DNA of 32,120 nucleotides from Kiritimatiellia bacterium (GTDB taxonomy: Bacteria; Verrucomicrobiota; Kiritimatiellia; RFP12; UBA1067), in NCBI GenBank assembly GCA_028686345.1, contig JAQUCE010000059.1, positions 1 through 32,120 of the forward strand, read 5' to 3'. A program made the translations under genes and the position numbers. Shown piece after piece: positions 8,677 to 16,412 of the stretch. The notes beneath the pieces are model-generated. The model was not told where the DNA came from, made no database searches, and saw only the letters and a list, made by a program, of their open reading frames with translations. The stretch's first letter is position 1. Each line of letters opens with the position of its first letter.

Positions 8677-8783
8677 TTTGAATCCCCTTTTTTCGATACA
8701 ACCTTGAGCAAAGAATTAAAGCGTAATTGTATCAGAGTGAGAGCAGGTTGAAAACGCTAAAAACTGAAGAATCGTCAGGCAAT

Positions 8784-8864
8784 TTGGTTCGCAAAGCACT
8801 GCACTGTCGCTCGCCGGCGGGGTCACGGCCCCCGCTCTACAACTTCGGCCTGACAATTGCCCGG
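8784..8864 (+). repeat. GC-rich dispersed mosaic repeat, copy 3
   Basis: TTGGTTCGCAAAGCAC, then ACTGTCGCTCGCCGGCGGGG, then TCACGGCCCCCGC and CTACAACTTCGGCCTGACA. The closest match is 20,614-20,695 (same order, also beginning TTGGTTCGCGAAGCAC); partial matches lie at 541 and 5733. Confidence 0.75.
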
Positions 8865-8904
8865 CTGGCGCATTCCTGGCAGCTTGCGGCTTGCATAGCA
8901 CAAG

Positions 8905-8936
8905 CTTTGTCGCGCACGTTGTCGTAAACTTTGTCG
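8905..8936 (+). repeat. Three-unit CTTTGTCG array with 12-bp period
   Basis: CTTTGTCG at 8905, CGTTGTCG at 8917 and CTTTGTCG at 8929. This is the longest array of the family in the window; two-unit versions occur in several other gaps. Confidence 0.8.
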
Positions 8937-9080
8937 ACTCTTCCCGCCTCTGCACCAACAACTCGCATTGTGGCCACATCCCGCTCTGGCAGACACACTA
9001 AAGCGCGGGTTGTGAGAGCCGGGGGGCTCGTTGATGGCCGCCGCCTGAGAGCTGCGCGCATCTGCAAATCAGTTTAACAA

Positions 9081-9143
9081 TCCACCGTATAACGGCGGAT
9101 TTACTTTATTGCAACATAAGTATGTCCTCCGCTATGCGGTGGA
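9081..9143. repeat. REP-like palindrome, single copy
   Basis: TCCACCGTATAACGGCGGAT (from 9081) pairs imperfectly with GTCCTCCGCTATGCGGTGGA (ending 9143), giving a long hairpin. It is the same family as 781-833 and the tandem array at 4301-4450. Confidence 0.8.
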
Positions 9144-9225
9144 CAACAATGATTTTGACGGTTGCCCGGTAATATGCGCCGATTCGCAGATGCGCCGCCT
9201 GAGAGCTGCGCCCGGTAAATGCCGC

Positions 9226-9255
9226 TTGTCATCAGCTCGAATTCAATGATATTAT
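9226..9255 (+). promoter_or_regulatory. Candidate promoter for nifU
   Basis: TTGTCA (9226-9231), an 18-bp spacer and TATTAT (9250-9255), about 57 bp upstream of the nifU start codon. No Fe-S regulator operator was recognised. Confidence 0.5.
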
Positions 9256-9312
9256 ACCTCCCTTAATTAATGCACAAGCTAAAGCGGCGAAACCGTAAAT
9301 TGGAGAAAAAAC

Positions 9313-10164
9313 ATGTGGGAGTATAGCGACATTGTAATGGATCATTTCCGCAATCCGCGGAATGTGGGAAAAATTGAAAACCCGGATGGCACCGGTACTG
9401 TTGGCTCTCTCGCGTGTGGCGACGCATTGACGCTGATGTTTAAGCTCGATGAAAACCAGCGCATCTGTGATGTAAAATTCCAGACTTTCGGATGCGCCAG
9501 CGCGATTGCATCGTCATCCGCTCTGACCGAAATGCTCGCAGGTAAAACCGTTGACGAGGCCGAGAAGCTCACCAACAAGGACATAGCCGCGTTTTTGGGA
9601 GGACTTCCCGACCAGAAGATGCACTGCTCTGTGATGGGGCGCGAGGCGCTGGAGGTGGCCATTCACAACTACCGCACAGGCGAGAGCGGGATAAAACACC
9701 TTGATGATCATATTATCTGCACCTGCTTCGGTGTCTCGGAAAATGAGATCCGCAGGATCGTGACCGAAAACTCCATCACCAACATCGAGGATGTTACCAA
9801 TTTCTGTAAAGCCGGCGGCGGCTGCGGCATGTGTCAGAGCGATATCCAGAAGATAATTGACAGCGTCTCCTCCACCCGTTCACTCACCCCCCCGTCCCCT
9901 GCGGAGCAACCTCGCAAGGCCCTCACGAACATACAAAAAATCAAACTGATTGAGGAGGTTGTTGAGCGTGAGATCCGCCCCAGCCTGCAAAAGGATGGCG
10001 GGGATATCGAACTGATCGATGTTGTCGGCAATCGGGTGCTGATCGGCTTTCGCGGTATGTGCGCTGGATGCCAGTCATCGGCCTTCACTAAACATGATTT
10101 CATTGAAGCCAAGTTGCGCGAGTTTGTCAGCCCGGAGATCATTGTGGTTGAAGAGGGAGAGTAA
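9313..10164 (+). CDS. nifU: NifU-type Fe-S cluster assembly scaffold, full three-domain form (283 aa)
   Basis: Scaffold on which [2Fe-2S] and [4Fe-4S] clusters are built with sulfur from NifS. Three modules are visible: an IscU-like N-domain with Cys35, Cys61 and Cys105; a central BFD-type [2Fe-2S] domain with Cys136, Cys138, Cys171 and Cys174 (CxC and CxxC pairs); and a C-terminal Nfu domain with CAGC (Cys250, Cys253). Positions match the Azotobacter NifU pattern almost residue for residue. ATG 9313 follows TGGAG. nifS begins 98 bp downstream. No nitrogenase genes are seen, so this is probably the general Fe-S system, as in Helicobacter and other NIF-only organisms. Confidence 0.95.
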   Translation: MWEYSDIVMDHFRNPRNVGKIENPDGTGTVGSLACGDALTLMFKLDENQRICDVKFQTFGCASAIASSSALTEMLAGKTVDEAEKLTNKDIAAFLGGLPDQKMHCSVMGREALEVAIHNYRTGESGIKHLDDHIICTCFGVSENEIRRIVTENSITNIEDVTNFCKAGGGCGMCQSDIQKIIDSVSSTRSLTPPSPAEQPRKALTNIQKIKLIEEVVEREIRPSLQKDGGDIELIDVVGNRVLIGFRGMCAGCQSSAFTKHDFIEAKLREFVSPEIIVVEEGE

Positions 10165-10194
10165 AGGCCAGGCCGTGGCTGCCGCTTTGACCTG

Positions 10195-10255
10195 TTCAAC
10201 CACTTTAACCCCTTCAACATTTTGAACCCTTCAACCTTTTCAACCTTCAACCGGC
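10195..10255 (+). repeat. Degenerate TTCAACC short tandem stretch between nifU and nifS
   Basis: TTCAACC or TTTAACC-like words recur about every 10 bp (GTTCAACCACTTTAACCCC, TTCAACATTTTGAACCC, TTCAACCTTTTCAACC). It occupies the leader of nifS; no hairpin is obvious. Confidence 0.55.
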
Positions 10256-10262
10256 TTTACCT

Positions 10263-11444
10263 ATGAACACAATCTACCTAGACAACAACGCGACAACCTG
10301 CATTGCGCCTGAGGTGCGCGAGGCCATGATGCCCTATTTCAACGAACGCTATGGCAACCCCTCCAGCATGCACCTGTTTGGCGGCCAGATCGCCAAAGAC
10401 ATCCGCGAAGCGCGCGAAAAGGTGGCAGCTTTTATCAACGCTGACCCCTCGGAGATCATCTTCACCAGTTGCGGCACTGAGAGCGACAACATGGCCATCC
10501 ACGGCTGTGCCGAGGTCTTGGGCAACCAGGCCCGCCTGATCACATCACGCGTCGAGCATCCGGCTGTGCTCGGCCCCTGCCGCCACCTGCGAGACAAAGG
10601 GCATCCGCTCTTTGAAATACCGGTCGACAATCTGGGACAGCTCGACATGGATACCTACAGTGCCGCGCTCAAAGGCGATGGCAAGAAGCTGGTCAGCATC
10701 ATGTGGGCCAACAACGAGACCGGCGTGGTCTTTCCCATTGAAAAGATTGCCGCCATGGCCAAAGCCGCGGGTGCTATAATACATACCGATGCTGTTCAAA
10801 TTGCCGGTAAAGCGACGATTGATGTACGCAAAGTACCGGTTGACATGCTCGCCATCTCAGGCCACAAGATCCACGCACCCAAAGGCATCGGATGCCTCTA
10901 CGTGCGGCGTGGCACCCGGCTGCGCACCTTCATGATCGGCGGCCACCAGGAAAACGGGCGCCGTGGCGGCACTGAGAATGTGGCGTTTATTGTCGCTCTG
11001 GGAGTTGCGGTCGAGTGCGCCGCAGCCCACCAGGCATCCGAGGCGCAGCACCTGGCGCGCCTGCGTGACAAACTGGAGCAGGGCTTGCTGGCCACCTGTC
11101 CTGATGCCCGGGTTAACGGCGATCCGCTCCACCGCCTGCCCAACACCAGCAATATCAGCTTTGAGTTTATTGAGGGCGAGGCGATCCTCTACCACATCAG
11201 CGATCTGGGCATCTGCGCCTCCACCGGCTCGGCCTGTGCCGCCGGCTCACTGGAGCCCTCGCATGTGATCCGCGCCATGGGTGTCCCGTTCACGGCTGTG
11301 CACGGCTCCATCCGCTTTAGCCTCAGCCGCTACACCACTGAAGCTGAGATCGACTACGTGCTCGAAAAATTTCCGCCGGTGATCAAACGGCTGCGCGATC
11401 TCTCCCCCTTTAGCAAGGATTCCGCGCCACCGATTGAGCTGTAA
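10263..11444 (+). CDS. nifS: Cysteine desulfurase, NifS/IscS class (393 aa)
   Basis: PLP enzyme that takes sulfur from L-cysteine as a persulfide and passes it to NifU; it may also feed ThiS-type sulfur transfer. The PLP lysine is Lys202 in ISGHKIHAPKG, and the persulfide cysteine is Cys325 in TGSACAAGSLEPSHV, the class I loop type. Other class V aminotransferase motifs are MNTIYLDNNATT at the N-terminus, MWANNETGVVFPI and IIHTDAVQIAGK. The length is standard for NifS. It lies 98 bp downstream of nifU. The gap between them has an unusual run of degenerate TTCAACC-type repeats (about 10,195-10,255). Confidence 0.95.
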   Translation: MNTIYLDNNATTCIAPEVREAMMPYFNERYGNPSSMHLFGGQIAKDIREAREKVAAFINADPSEIIFTSCGTESDNMAIHGCAEVLGNQARLITSRVEHPAVLGPCRHLRDKGHPLFEIPVDNLGQLDMDTYSAALKGDGKKLVSIMWANNETGVVFPIEKIAAMAKAAGAIIHTDAVQIAGKATIDVRKVPVDMLAISGHKIHAPKGIGCLYVRRGTRLRTFMIGGHQENGRRGGTENVAFIVALGVAVECAAAHQASEAQHLARLRDKLEQGLLATCPDARVNGDPLHRLPNTSNISFEFIEGEAILYHISDLGICASTGSACAAGSLEPSHVIRAMGVPFTAVHGSIRFSLSRYTTEAEIDYVLEKFPPVIKRLRDLSPFSKDSAPPIEL

Positions 11445-11468
11445 TATTGGGAGGAAACTCTAGTATAA

Positions 11469-11597
11469 CTTTGTCGTAAACTTTGTCGGATATAAATGGA
11501 GAACAGGCGATACTGTTGTAGGGAGTGTCGGTCATGACGCATGATTCAAGCAGGCGAGAGCCGAAGCGCGAAGGAATCGTCAAAGTTTACGGCAAAG
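11469..11597. repeat. Inverted pair of CTTTGTCG arrays downstream of nifS
   Basis: CTTTGTCG occurs at 11,469-11,476 and 11,481-11,488. A degenerate pair in opposite orientation, CGTCAAAG (11,578-11,585) and CGGCAAAG (11,590-11,597), keeps the same 12-bp period. The pairs face each other across about 90 bp. Confidence 0.6.
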
Positions 11598-11650
11598 ATA
11601 AAAACCCAGAAGCAACCTGAAACCTGAAACCAAACATACAACACAGAAAC

Positions 11651-12616
11651 ATGCACACAAACCAAGCCGTTGAGCCAAACGCAACTGATGCCCTGAGCGC
11701 CTGCACCCTCTGTCCGCGCGCGTGCGGCGCTAACCGTGCGGCGGAGGAGCGCGGCTACTGCCAGGCAGGGCTCTTGCCGCGCGTGTTTCGCTATGGGGCG
11801 CACTTTGGCGAGGAGCCCCCGATCACAGGGGAGAGAGGCTCGGGTGCTGTTTTTTTCTCCCACTGCACCCTGCGCTGCATCTACTGCCAGAACCACCCCT
11901 GGAGTCAGGGCGGCCAGGGCGAGGAGCTCACAATCGGGCAGCTGAGCGCGATTTTCGAGTATTTGCATGACACAGGCTGCCATAACTGGAACCTGATCAC
12001 TCCCACGCCGTGGCTGCCGCAGATCAAAGAGGCGGTTTCTCCGCTAATTCGCGCTGGAAAAATTTTGCCGTTCGTGTATAATACATCAGGTTTTGAATCA
12101 AAAAAGAGTTTAGAGCTGCATCATGACCTGATTGACATTGCGCTGGTGGATCTGCGATATGCCACGAGCGCATCGGCGCAGGAGGGCTCGGATGCGGTGA
12201 GCTATGTTGACAAGGCGCGCGCAGCGGTTAAATGGTTTTGGGAGCACTTAGGCGCATTGCAGCTGGATGAGAGAGGCATTGCCATCAGAGGGGTTATCTG
12301 CCGTATTTTAGCGCTGCCGGGGAGGATTGACGAGTCAATCGCCAGCTTGCAGTGGATCCACGACAACATGGGCAACGAGGTGCACATCAGTGTGATGTCG
12401 CAGTATACCCCGGTCCACCATGCGCTGGAACGTGAAGGCTGGGATGCAAGGGTGACGCAGCGTGACTATGAGAAACTGACCGATGCGGCGGCTGCGCTGG
12501 GTTTTGAAAACGGCTGGATTCAAGAATTTGATAGTGAAACGCCTGCTGACCTGTTGGGGCAGGAGATGCCCGCAGGCGAGGGCATTGTAGGTGTGGTTCG
12601 AACCACAGGCAAGTGA
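11651..12616 (+). CDS. PflX-like radical SAM protein (321 aa)
   Basis: Resembles the uncharacterised radical SAM group annotated as pyruvate formate-lyase activating enzyme-related (PflX). The SAM-binding 4Fe-4S motif CxxxCxxC is Cys72, Cys76 and Cys79 (HCTLRCIYCQN). The N-terminus carries the family's extra cysteines (Cys18, Cys21, Cys25, Cys37), probably a metal or second cluster site. No glycyl-radical enzyme is nearby, so the target is unknown. Following nifUS on the same strand fits an Fe-S-dependent enzyme, though about 200 bp of repeats separate them. The start ATG 11,651 has a poor upstream ribosome binding site. Confidence 0.88.
   Translation: MHTNQAVEPNATDALSACTLCPRACGANRAAEERGYCQAGLLPRVFRYGAHFGEEPPITGERGSGAVFFSHCTLRCIYCQNHPWSQGGQGEELTIGQLSAIFEYLHDTGCHNWNLITPTPWLPQIKEAVSPLIRAGKILPFVYNTSGFESKKSLELHHDLIDIALVDLRYATSASAQEGSDAVSYVDKARAAVKWFWEHLGALQLDERGIAIRGVICRILALPGRIDESIASLQWIHDNMGNEVHISVMSQYTPVHHALEREGWDARVTQRDYEKLTDAAAALGFENGWIQEFDSETPADLLGQEMPAGEGIVGVVRTTGK
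12592..12607. promoter_or_regulatory. 16-bp perfect palindrome at the end of the PflX-like gene
   Basis: TGTGGTTCGAACCACA is exactly self-complementary and lies in the last codons of the radical SAM gene, about 57 bp before yebC. It overlaps the region where a yebC -35 element would sit (TGTGATAAT, an extended -10, follows at about 12,618-12,626). It could be an operator; a coding coincidence is possible. Confidence 0.4.
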
Positions 12617-12664
12617 TGTGATAATTAAAACTTGTTGCGCCATGTGCAACAGAAAGGCTAAAAA

Positions 12665-13429
12665 ATGAGTGGACATAGTAAATGGCAGACGATTAAACAT
12701 AAAAAAGGCGCGGCTGACGCCAAGCGCGGCAAGATATTTTCAAAGGTGGCCAAAGAGATCACCTTTGCTGTTAAGCAGGGCGGCTCAGATCCGGATACCA
12801 ACCCAACGCTCAGAACCCTGATCGCCAAAGGCAAGGCCTCCAACATGCCCAACGACAACATTGACCGGGCAATCAAAAAAGGAACCGGCGAGCTGGCTGG
12901 AGATATCCTGGAGGAGATCAACTATGAGGGCTATGCCAGCGGTGGCGTCGGACTGGTGGTCAAGGTTTTGACAGACAACAAAAACCGCGCGGCATCCGAG
13001 ATACGCAACATCTTTAAGAAAAACAACTCTGAATTTGCCTCACTCGGGTCAGTTGCCCGCGGTTTCGAGCGCCAAGGCACAATCATGATTCCAGCCGAAG
13101 AGGGGGTAACCGAAGACCAGGTCATGGAAGTGGCGCTTGGTGCCGGCGCGGACGATATGCTGACCGAAGAGGATGGTTTCACAATCTCCACACAACCCAA
13201 CATGTTCAACGAAGTCTGCGCGGCGCTGGACGAGGCTGGTATCAAGTTTGACCGCGAGAACTCACAGATCGGATTGGTTGCCATACAAATCGTGCCTGTC
13301 AAAGATCTGAACGTGGCCAAAGCCTGCAACAAATTTATCAACATGCTTGAAGAGTATGAAGATGTGCAGGATGTTTACTGCAACTGGGATCTGGATGATT
13401 CCATTGCTGATGCCTTAGAAGATGAGTAA
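12665..13429 (+). CDS. yebC: YebC/PmpR (TACO1) family protein (254 aa)
   Basis: Conserved family linked to transcription control and, in recent work, to translation through difficult sequences such as proline-rich stretches. The signature N-terminus MSGHSKWQTIKHKKGAADAKRGK is present in full, followed by the family's acidic middle and C-terminal domains (VEVALGAGADD-like stretch near residue 155 and EYEDVQDVYCNWD at the end). The length is typical. ATG 12,665 follows AGAAAGGCT. It is 48 bp after the radical SAM gene on the same strand. Confidence 0.96.
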   Translation: MSGHSKWQTIKHKKGAADAKRGKIFSKVAKEITFAVKQGGSDPDTNPTLRTLIAKGKASNMPNDNIDRAIKKGTGELAGDILEEINYEGYASGGVGLVVKVLTDNKNRAASEIRNIFKKNNSEFASLGSVARGFERQGTIMIPAEEGVTEDQVMEVALGAGADDMLTEEDGFTISTQPNMFNEVCAALDEAGIKFDRENSQIGLVAIQIVPVKDLNVAKACNKFINMLEEYEDVQDVYCNWDLDDSIADALEDE

Positions 13430-13502
13430 TCCGCAATGTGTGGAAAAATTAGAGATGCAATCTTAGCACTCTTAAAAACTACACAAAAAAGCAAACTCAG
13501 GC

Positions 13503-13531
13503 TTGCATTACGCGGCCAAATACGGCATTAT
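13503..13531 (+). promoter_or_regulatory. Candidate promoter for the small basic protein and tRNA-Val
   Basis: TTGCAT (13,503-13,508), a 17-bp spacer and CATTAT (13,526-13,531). No separate promoter is visible in the 16 bp before tRNA-Val, so this promoter may serve both. Confidence 0.4.
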
Positions 13532-13571
13532 TAAACGACTTTTTAGACAATAGAACAATTTGGAGGAGCTT

Positions 13572-13787
13572 ATGTCGAAAGACGGACGGAAATTTAACAA
13601 AAAGCCACGCACACGCCCTATCAAGACACCTACTGAGAAAGCGCAACGCTTGAAAGTGCAACGCGCCCGCTTGGTGAAGCTAGGCATGGAGAGCACTGCT
13701 GTTGAGAAGATGCAGCCAGAGGCGGTGCGCACGCTTGCGATGCGTCCAGCCAAGGTGGAAAAAATGGTTGCTGCCACACAGGCTTAA
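13572..13787 (+). CDS. Small basic protein of unknown function (71 aa)
   Basis: Not recognised. The start ATG 13,572 has a strong GGAGGAGC ribosome binding site. The N-terminal third is very rich in Lys and Arg (MSKDGRKFNKKPRTRPIKTP), followed by a stretch likely to be helical with more basic residues and a conserved-looking RPAKVEKM motif near the end. It has no signal peptide or membrane helix. The charge suggests RNA or ribosome binding, which is inference only. The stop codon is 16 bp from tRNA-Val and a strong terminator follows the tRNA, so a shared transcript is likely. Confidence 0.75.
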   Translation: MSKDGRKFNKKPRTRPIKTPTEKAQRLKVQRARLVKLGMESTAVEKMQPEAVRTLAMRPAKVEKMVAATQA

Positions 13788-13803
13788 ACTAGACAATTTT
13801 TAA

Positions 13804-13880
13804 GGGCGGTTATCTCAGTTGGTTAGAGAGCCTGGTTTACACCCAGGATGTCGTGGGTTCGAGTCCCTCACCGCCTACCA
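13804..13880 (+). tRNA. tRNA-Val (anticodon UAC)
   Basis: A full cloverleaf can be drawn. The acceptor GGGCGGT pairs with ACCGCCT (first pair G-U), the D arm is TCTC/GAGA, and the anticodon stem CCTGG/CCAGG holds loop TTTACAC with anticodon TAC. The T arm GTGGG/CCCTC has one mismatch. CCA is encoded. Confidence 0.93.
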
Positions 13881-13887
13881 GAGTTCA

Positions 13888-13931
13888 GCCTCGTTTTTAT
13901 GGGAAAACCCAATAAAAACGGGGCTTTTTTA
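13888..13931 (+). terminator. Intrinsic terminator after tRNA-Val
   Basis: GCCTCGTTTTTATGGG, loop AAAA, CCCAATAAAAACGGGGC, then TTTTTT. It is a long near-perfect stem directly behind the tRNA and ends the small-protein/tRNA-Val transcript. Confidence 0.9.
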
Positions 13932-14418
13932 ATCGTGTTGCGAGGATAACATCCCTTTAGAGGAAACTACATATCGCTTTTGTAACGATTTACTACGTAT
14001 ATAGTTCAGCCTGTAGGCTGACTTAGTACCTCTTTTCTTAAATCCTATCATGTTTGCGAAAGATTTTGCGACTTTTGCGTTTTTTTGCGGCTAAACATAG
14101 CGAAGCAAAGGAAAAAAGAAATAGCCGCAAAAAGGCGCAAAAGGCGCAAAAGAAAGAACTTCCATCTTTTCTATGCAACGCATAGCGTTGTTGACTAAAC
14201 CAGCGGGGCATATCACACAATTGTTCAATGAGAGAGAAATAATTTCGCATATCACATAGGCTCAGTTTGGTTCCGGCTCCGCTGGTTTAGGCCATAATGA
14301 GAATTGCTGGTTTAGCGCACTAAATCCGCACGGAGTGCGGAGTGGAAAGGACGCGAGCTAAGAAACAGCCTCGGTGACGTGAGAGCAATGTGCCCTGGTT
14401 TCCAATTAACACCTGTGT
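13932..14418. other. Intergenic region with a MITE-like element
   Basis: No gene is supported. It includes a GCGTTTTTTTGCGGC/GCCGCAAAAAGGCGC-like inverted segment (about 14,075-14,145), the MITE-like copy c (14,195-14,290), and a CCGCACGGAGTGCGG hairpin (about 14,327-14,341). Confidence 0.6.
14195..14290. mobile_element. MITE-like element, copy c (96 bp)
   Basis: Ends CTAAACCAGC (14,195-14,204) and GCTGGTTTAG (14,281-14,290) are exact inverted copies. Relative to copies a and b both ends carry the compensating change GCAGC to CCAGC, so pairing of the ends is preserved. The interior aligns with copies a and b. Confidence 0.6.
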
Positions 14419-15441
14419 TCAGCTGACTGCTATGCTTGTGAAAGTAAGCAGGAGAACCCCGAAGGGGTGATTCGCATAGTTATCCAGAACAACACTGCCG
14501 ACCGCATAGTTGACATTCACCCCGCCAGTACCGCTCAGCTTGGAGTGCACCAGCAGCTCTTTGCTCCAGCCAGCTATGAAGCCGACGCCGCCCGCATTGA
14601 CTGTGACTGTATTAGTTATGCCAAGCATGTAGTTGCCGGAGAAGCCCACCGCTCCATTGTTGACTGTTACATTGGCATTGACAATGTTAGTGCAGACAGC
14701 TCCTGGAGCTTTCCATAAGAACGCACTGCCCTGATGGAATATCTGGGCATTGTGGCCCTCTTTAACAAGGTTGATTGCGCCCGGTGAGACGCAGGGTTCA
14801 CTCTGACCAATGACGCCATTGATTGCTCCAGCCAAAGGGACAGCACTGTTAAGCTTCAAAGCGGCTGGCCCCAGTTTCAAGAAACGGCTCATGCCAAAAG
14901 CAACACTGTTCAACGCGGGGCTGGTAATGTCGTTTGCAACGTATAGCCCCACCATAGCATTACTGATAAAATTGTAGTTTTGATTATTGAGCGCGCCTAT
15001 TAGATCAGCAGTTTTAGCATAGGCCAGACCAGCGTCAGCACTGGAGACACTCACATCACCAACTGCGGCATTCATCAGACCCAGATAGCCCTCGCGCACC
15101 TCCAGCGCGCCGCTGAAAGAGTTGTTGAGATAGAGGTGTCTTGTACCAACCTTGATCAGACCGCCAGTGCCGCTGATTGAGCCGGCGAACTCTTTTGTGC
15201 CGCTGGCAGCCAAGCTGGTGCCGCTGCCGAGCACCAGTGTTCCCGTGCCAGCGGCCAGGTTGGCAATGCGGTTGGTGTTGCTCAGCGAGGTGACTGCCAA
15301 TGTGCCATTCAGCTTCAAATCACTTGACCCGATCTTGAGATAGCGTTCGCCAGCACCGCTGAGTGTCGCGCCAGCCGCGATATCAATCAATTCAGCATCA
15401 ACGGTTTCAGAGCCATCTATTAGATGCCACTGAAATCTAAA
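14419..15441 (-). pseudogene. Remnant of an autotransporter-repeat surface protein
   Basis: The frame encodes Gly/Asn/Ser/Thr-rich beta-solenoid repeats of the autotransporter-associated type (GAGERYLKIGSSDLKLNG, SGTGGLIKVGTRHLYL, KLSGTGGVNV). It has no signal peptide and no clear start: the frame is open to a TAA at 15,442-15,444, only a TTG at 15,390 is available, and residues such as FRFQWHLIDGSETVDAEL before it still look like protein. The C-terminus stops after a non-repeat tail (HPFGVLLLTFTSIAVS) with no beta-barrel or sorting signal. Both ends appear lost, so I call it a pseudogene; a short cytoplasmic product is the less likely alternative. Confidence 0.7.
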
Positions 15442-15554
15442 TTAAGCTCCTGTTCCATATCGCCATATCGTTGCAGGAAGGCAGCAACCGGCCAAACACT
15501 GAAACCGAATTTATGACCGTGCTTTTACGAACAACTTAATGATAGAATCAAAAG

Positions 15555-16268
15555 ATGAGATTGAACTTTGAAGAACTTGACTATCAGCAAACACCCTTGG
15601 GCGAACTGATCCTCCAAAAACGTAACGCTGTTGAGGCAGATGGACGCGAAATAGTGGAGGTGAAACTCAACCGGGAGTACCTGATGTCATCCCTTTTTTA
15701 CGAAGGAGAGACCGCCCTTGCCAGGGTTGGCCTTGCCCCTTTAAGCGGTGCGGAGTGGGATATCGCCATCGGTGGACTCGGACTGGGATTCACCGCAACA
15801 GAGGTGTTGAAATATAAACAGGTCAAACGCATGGTTGTCGTGGAGGCACTCGCTCCGGTGATCGAGTGGCATAAAAAGGCAATGGTCCCCAACGGCAAAC
15901 TCCTCTCGAATGACCTGCGGTGCGTCTATCATAACGCCGATTTTTTTGCACTCGCTCGTAATTCAGGTTTTGACCCCTGTCAACCTGACCACCAGTTTGA
16001 TGCTATTCTGTTAGATATCGACCACACACCGGGCCAGGTTCTCAATCCATCACACGCCGATTTTTATACACCGCAGGGTATTGCGCGCCTGGCGACTTTT
16101 ATTAAACCCGGCGGGGTGTTCGCCCTCTGGTCAAACGAGGTGCCCGAGAATGCATTTATGCGGATTCTTGAAAAAATCTTTTCGCGCGTCGAGGGACACA
16201 CCATAGAATTCCCAAACCCAATTCAGAACAATATCGCCATTAACGGTGTGTACGTTGCCGTCAAATAG
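15555..16268 (+). CDS. Spermidine synthase-like / class I SAM methyltransferase-fold protein (237 aa)
   Basis: Rossmann-fold aminopropyl- or methyltransferase-like protein. The nucleotide-binding loop is IGGLGLGFTATEVL (about residues 72-86), followed by the acidic VVVEALAPVIEWH, and a second acidic motif AILLDIDHTP near residue 153, where a spermidine synthase would have its catalytic aspartate. The N-terminal LGELILQKRN resembles the substrate-binding hairpin of that family. It is smaller than a typical SpeE and no speD is adjacent, so polyamine synthesis is not assured. ATG 15,555 has a weak AAAAG upstream. Confidence 0.75.
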   Translation: MRLNFEELDYQQTPLGELILQKRNAVEADGREIVEVKLNREYLMSSLFYEGETALARVGLAPLSGAEWDIAIGGLGLGFTATEVLKYKQVKRMVVVEALAPVIEWHKKAMVPNGKLLSNDLRCVYHNADFFALARNSGFDPCQPDHQFDAILLDIDHTPGQVLNPSHADFYTPQGIARLATFIKPGGVFALWSNEVPENAFMRILEKIFSRVEGHTIEFPNPIQNNIAINGVYVAVK

Positions 16269-16315
16269 CGGCGACAACAGCAACAACTTTTTGGGATGTC
16301 GGGAACAGAGTAATT

Positions 16316-16324
16316 TGATATAAT
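16316..16324 (+). promoter_or_regulatory. Extended -10 promoter for the tandem hydrolase
   Basis: TGATATAAT is a consensus extended -10 (TGnTATAAT), about 90 bp upstream of the hydrolase start. The -35 (TGTCGG, 16 bp upstream) is weak. Confidence 0.5.
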
Positions 16325-16412
16325 ATCACACTTCGTTAAACCGATAAAAAGCAACGGCGAGGCGAAGCACGGAAACGCTACGGCGTGCGCTAAAAATAAG
16401 GGAAGTGATAGG

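Larger units (their letters stand above)
8677..9312. other. Intergenic region dense in repeats, upstream of nifU
   Basis: Divergent gap without a convincing gene. It contains the GC-rich mosaic repeat (8784-8864), a three-unit CTTTGTCG array (8905-8936), a REP-like palindrome (9081-9143) nested between matching flanks (9041-9070 and 9181-9211), and a plausible nifU promoter (9226-9255). Confidence 0.65.
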
